NCBI GenBank assembly: GCA_030632085.1
Contig: DAOVJY010000008.1
Coordinates: forward strand, 1 to 50,055
Origin: Candidatus Omnitrophota bacterium
Lineage (GTDB): Bacteria; Omnitrophota; Gorgyraeia; JAGLLT01
Reading direction: 5' to 3'
Length of the DNA: 50,055 nt
Below, piece after piece: positions 49,876 through 50,055 of this stretch. The notes under the pieces were generated by a model, which saw nothing but the letters and a program-made list of their open reading frames with translations, searched no databases and was not told where the DNA came from. Numbering within the stretch: the stretch's first letter is position 1; each line of letters starts with the position of its first letter. Both the position numbers and the translations under genes were made by a program.

Positions 49876-50055
49876 CTCGGCCTCCCCCTTTTCTTTATTG
49901 TGACATTTCTTTTAAAAAGTTTAGAAATTTTGTTAATAAAATTATCTTTGCCTATAACCCCTGATTTCTCAGTTGCTTTAGTAATTAATATCAGTTCTTC
50001 ATTTGAGATATCCTCTAATACAAACTTTTTATAATTTTTCCTTCTCTCCTGAAGA
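49863..50055 (-). mobile_element. C-terminal part of a third REP-associated transposase, RAYT3
   Basis: The last 63 codons of a minus-strand gene that continues past the window end. Residues include LEDISNEELILITKATEKSG, VIGKDNFINKISKLFKRNV and the end KKRGRPRKSL. The GRPRK tail and the preceding helical region are typical of RAYT C-termini (RAYT2 ends in VGRPKRCVPN). The HUH and Tyr motifs lie outside the window, so intactness cannot be judged. Confidence 0.7.

Noticed and set aside
49747-50034. Plus-strand frame of 95 codons at the window end
   Set aside because: The minus strand here encodes a RAYT C-terminus ending in GRPRKSL, which explains the open frame.

Overview
The window reads as chromosomal DNA of an uncultured, anaerobic, AT-rich diderm bacterium. 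Nitrogenase reductase, rubrerythrin, superoxide reductase and ThyX point to an anaerobe. An outer-membrane beta-barrel, lipobox proteins and a periplasmic Spy-like protein point to two membranes. The overall character resembles Omnitrophota and related lineages, but that is an inference from gene flavour, not a phylogeny. Every gene I can support lies on the minus strand, so all gene orders below are given in the direction of transcription (high to low coordinates).

Nitrogen block (1-6614): nadE, type I glnA and a GAF-ANTAR RNA-binding regulator form one operon. A near-consensus promoter and a leader with three tandem terminator-like hairpins follow, then a short-T-loop PII gene, an outer-membrane porin-like gene, amt, a second PII gene and nifH (cut by the window edge). 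The ANTAR gene next to a multi-terminator leader suggests control by antitermination.

Stress and genome-maintenance block (6726-18468): an ECF sigma / zinc anti-sigma / Spy-like trio; lexA with a Y-family polymerase; a HigBA-type toxin-antitoxin pair; yraN-comM-dprA; a REP-associated tyrosine transposase (RAYT); a small structured RNA; a Cas4/RecB-like nuclease; typA; and a DUF4325 protein. A GC-rich palindrome unlike the AT-rich surroundings brackets both the toxin-antitoxin pair and the RAYT.

Redox block (18545-24500): a lipoprotein, a Bax-inhibitor-like membrane protein, OsmC, a superoxide reductase, a second RAYT with its own repeats, rubrerythrin, a 59-residue half-ferritin, a flavin reductase and lactate dehydrogenase.

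One-carbon block (24649-35964): gcvT, gcvH, gcvPA, gcvPB, a LipM/LplA-like acyltransferase, lipA, metE, thyX and an amino-acid permease fused to a PTS EIIA domain. Glycine cleavage makes methylene-tetrahydrofolate; ThyX uses it directly, and MetE uses its reduced form. metE and gcvH share a 33-bp upstream element beside an inverted GGTTATT-rich repeat.

Envelope block (35966-50055): an SPFH/NfeD pair; two paralogous pilin-like proteins behind a structured leader of about 240 nt; a relic resembling cyclic glucan synthase; and a four-gene operon of very large secreted Ig-like and carbohydrate-binding-like proteins with a PGAP1/lipase-like hydrolase. The window ends in the C-terminus of a third RAYT. 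The density of RAYT/REP-like elements, the nif/amt leader and the leaderless, operator-bearing promoters of lexA, the toxin and RAYT2 are the most interesting features.
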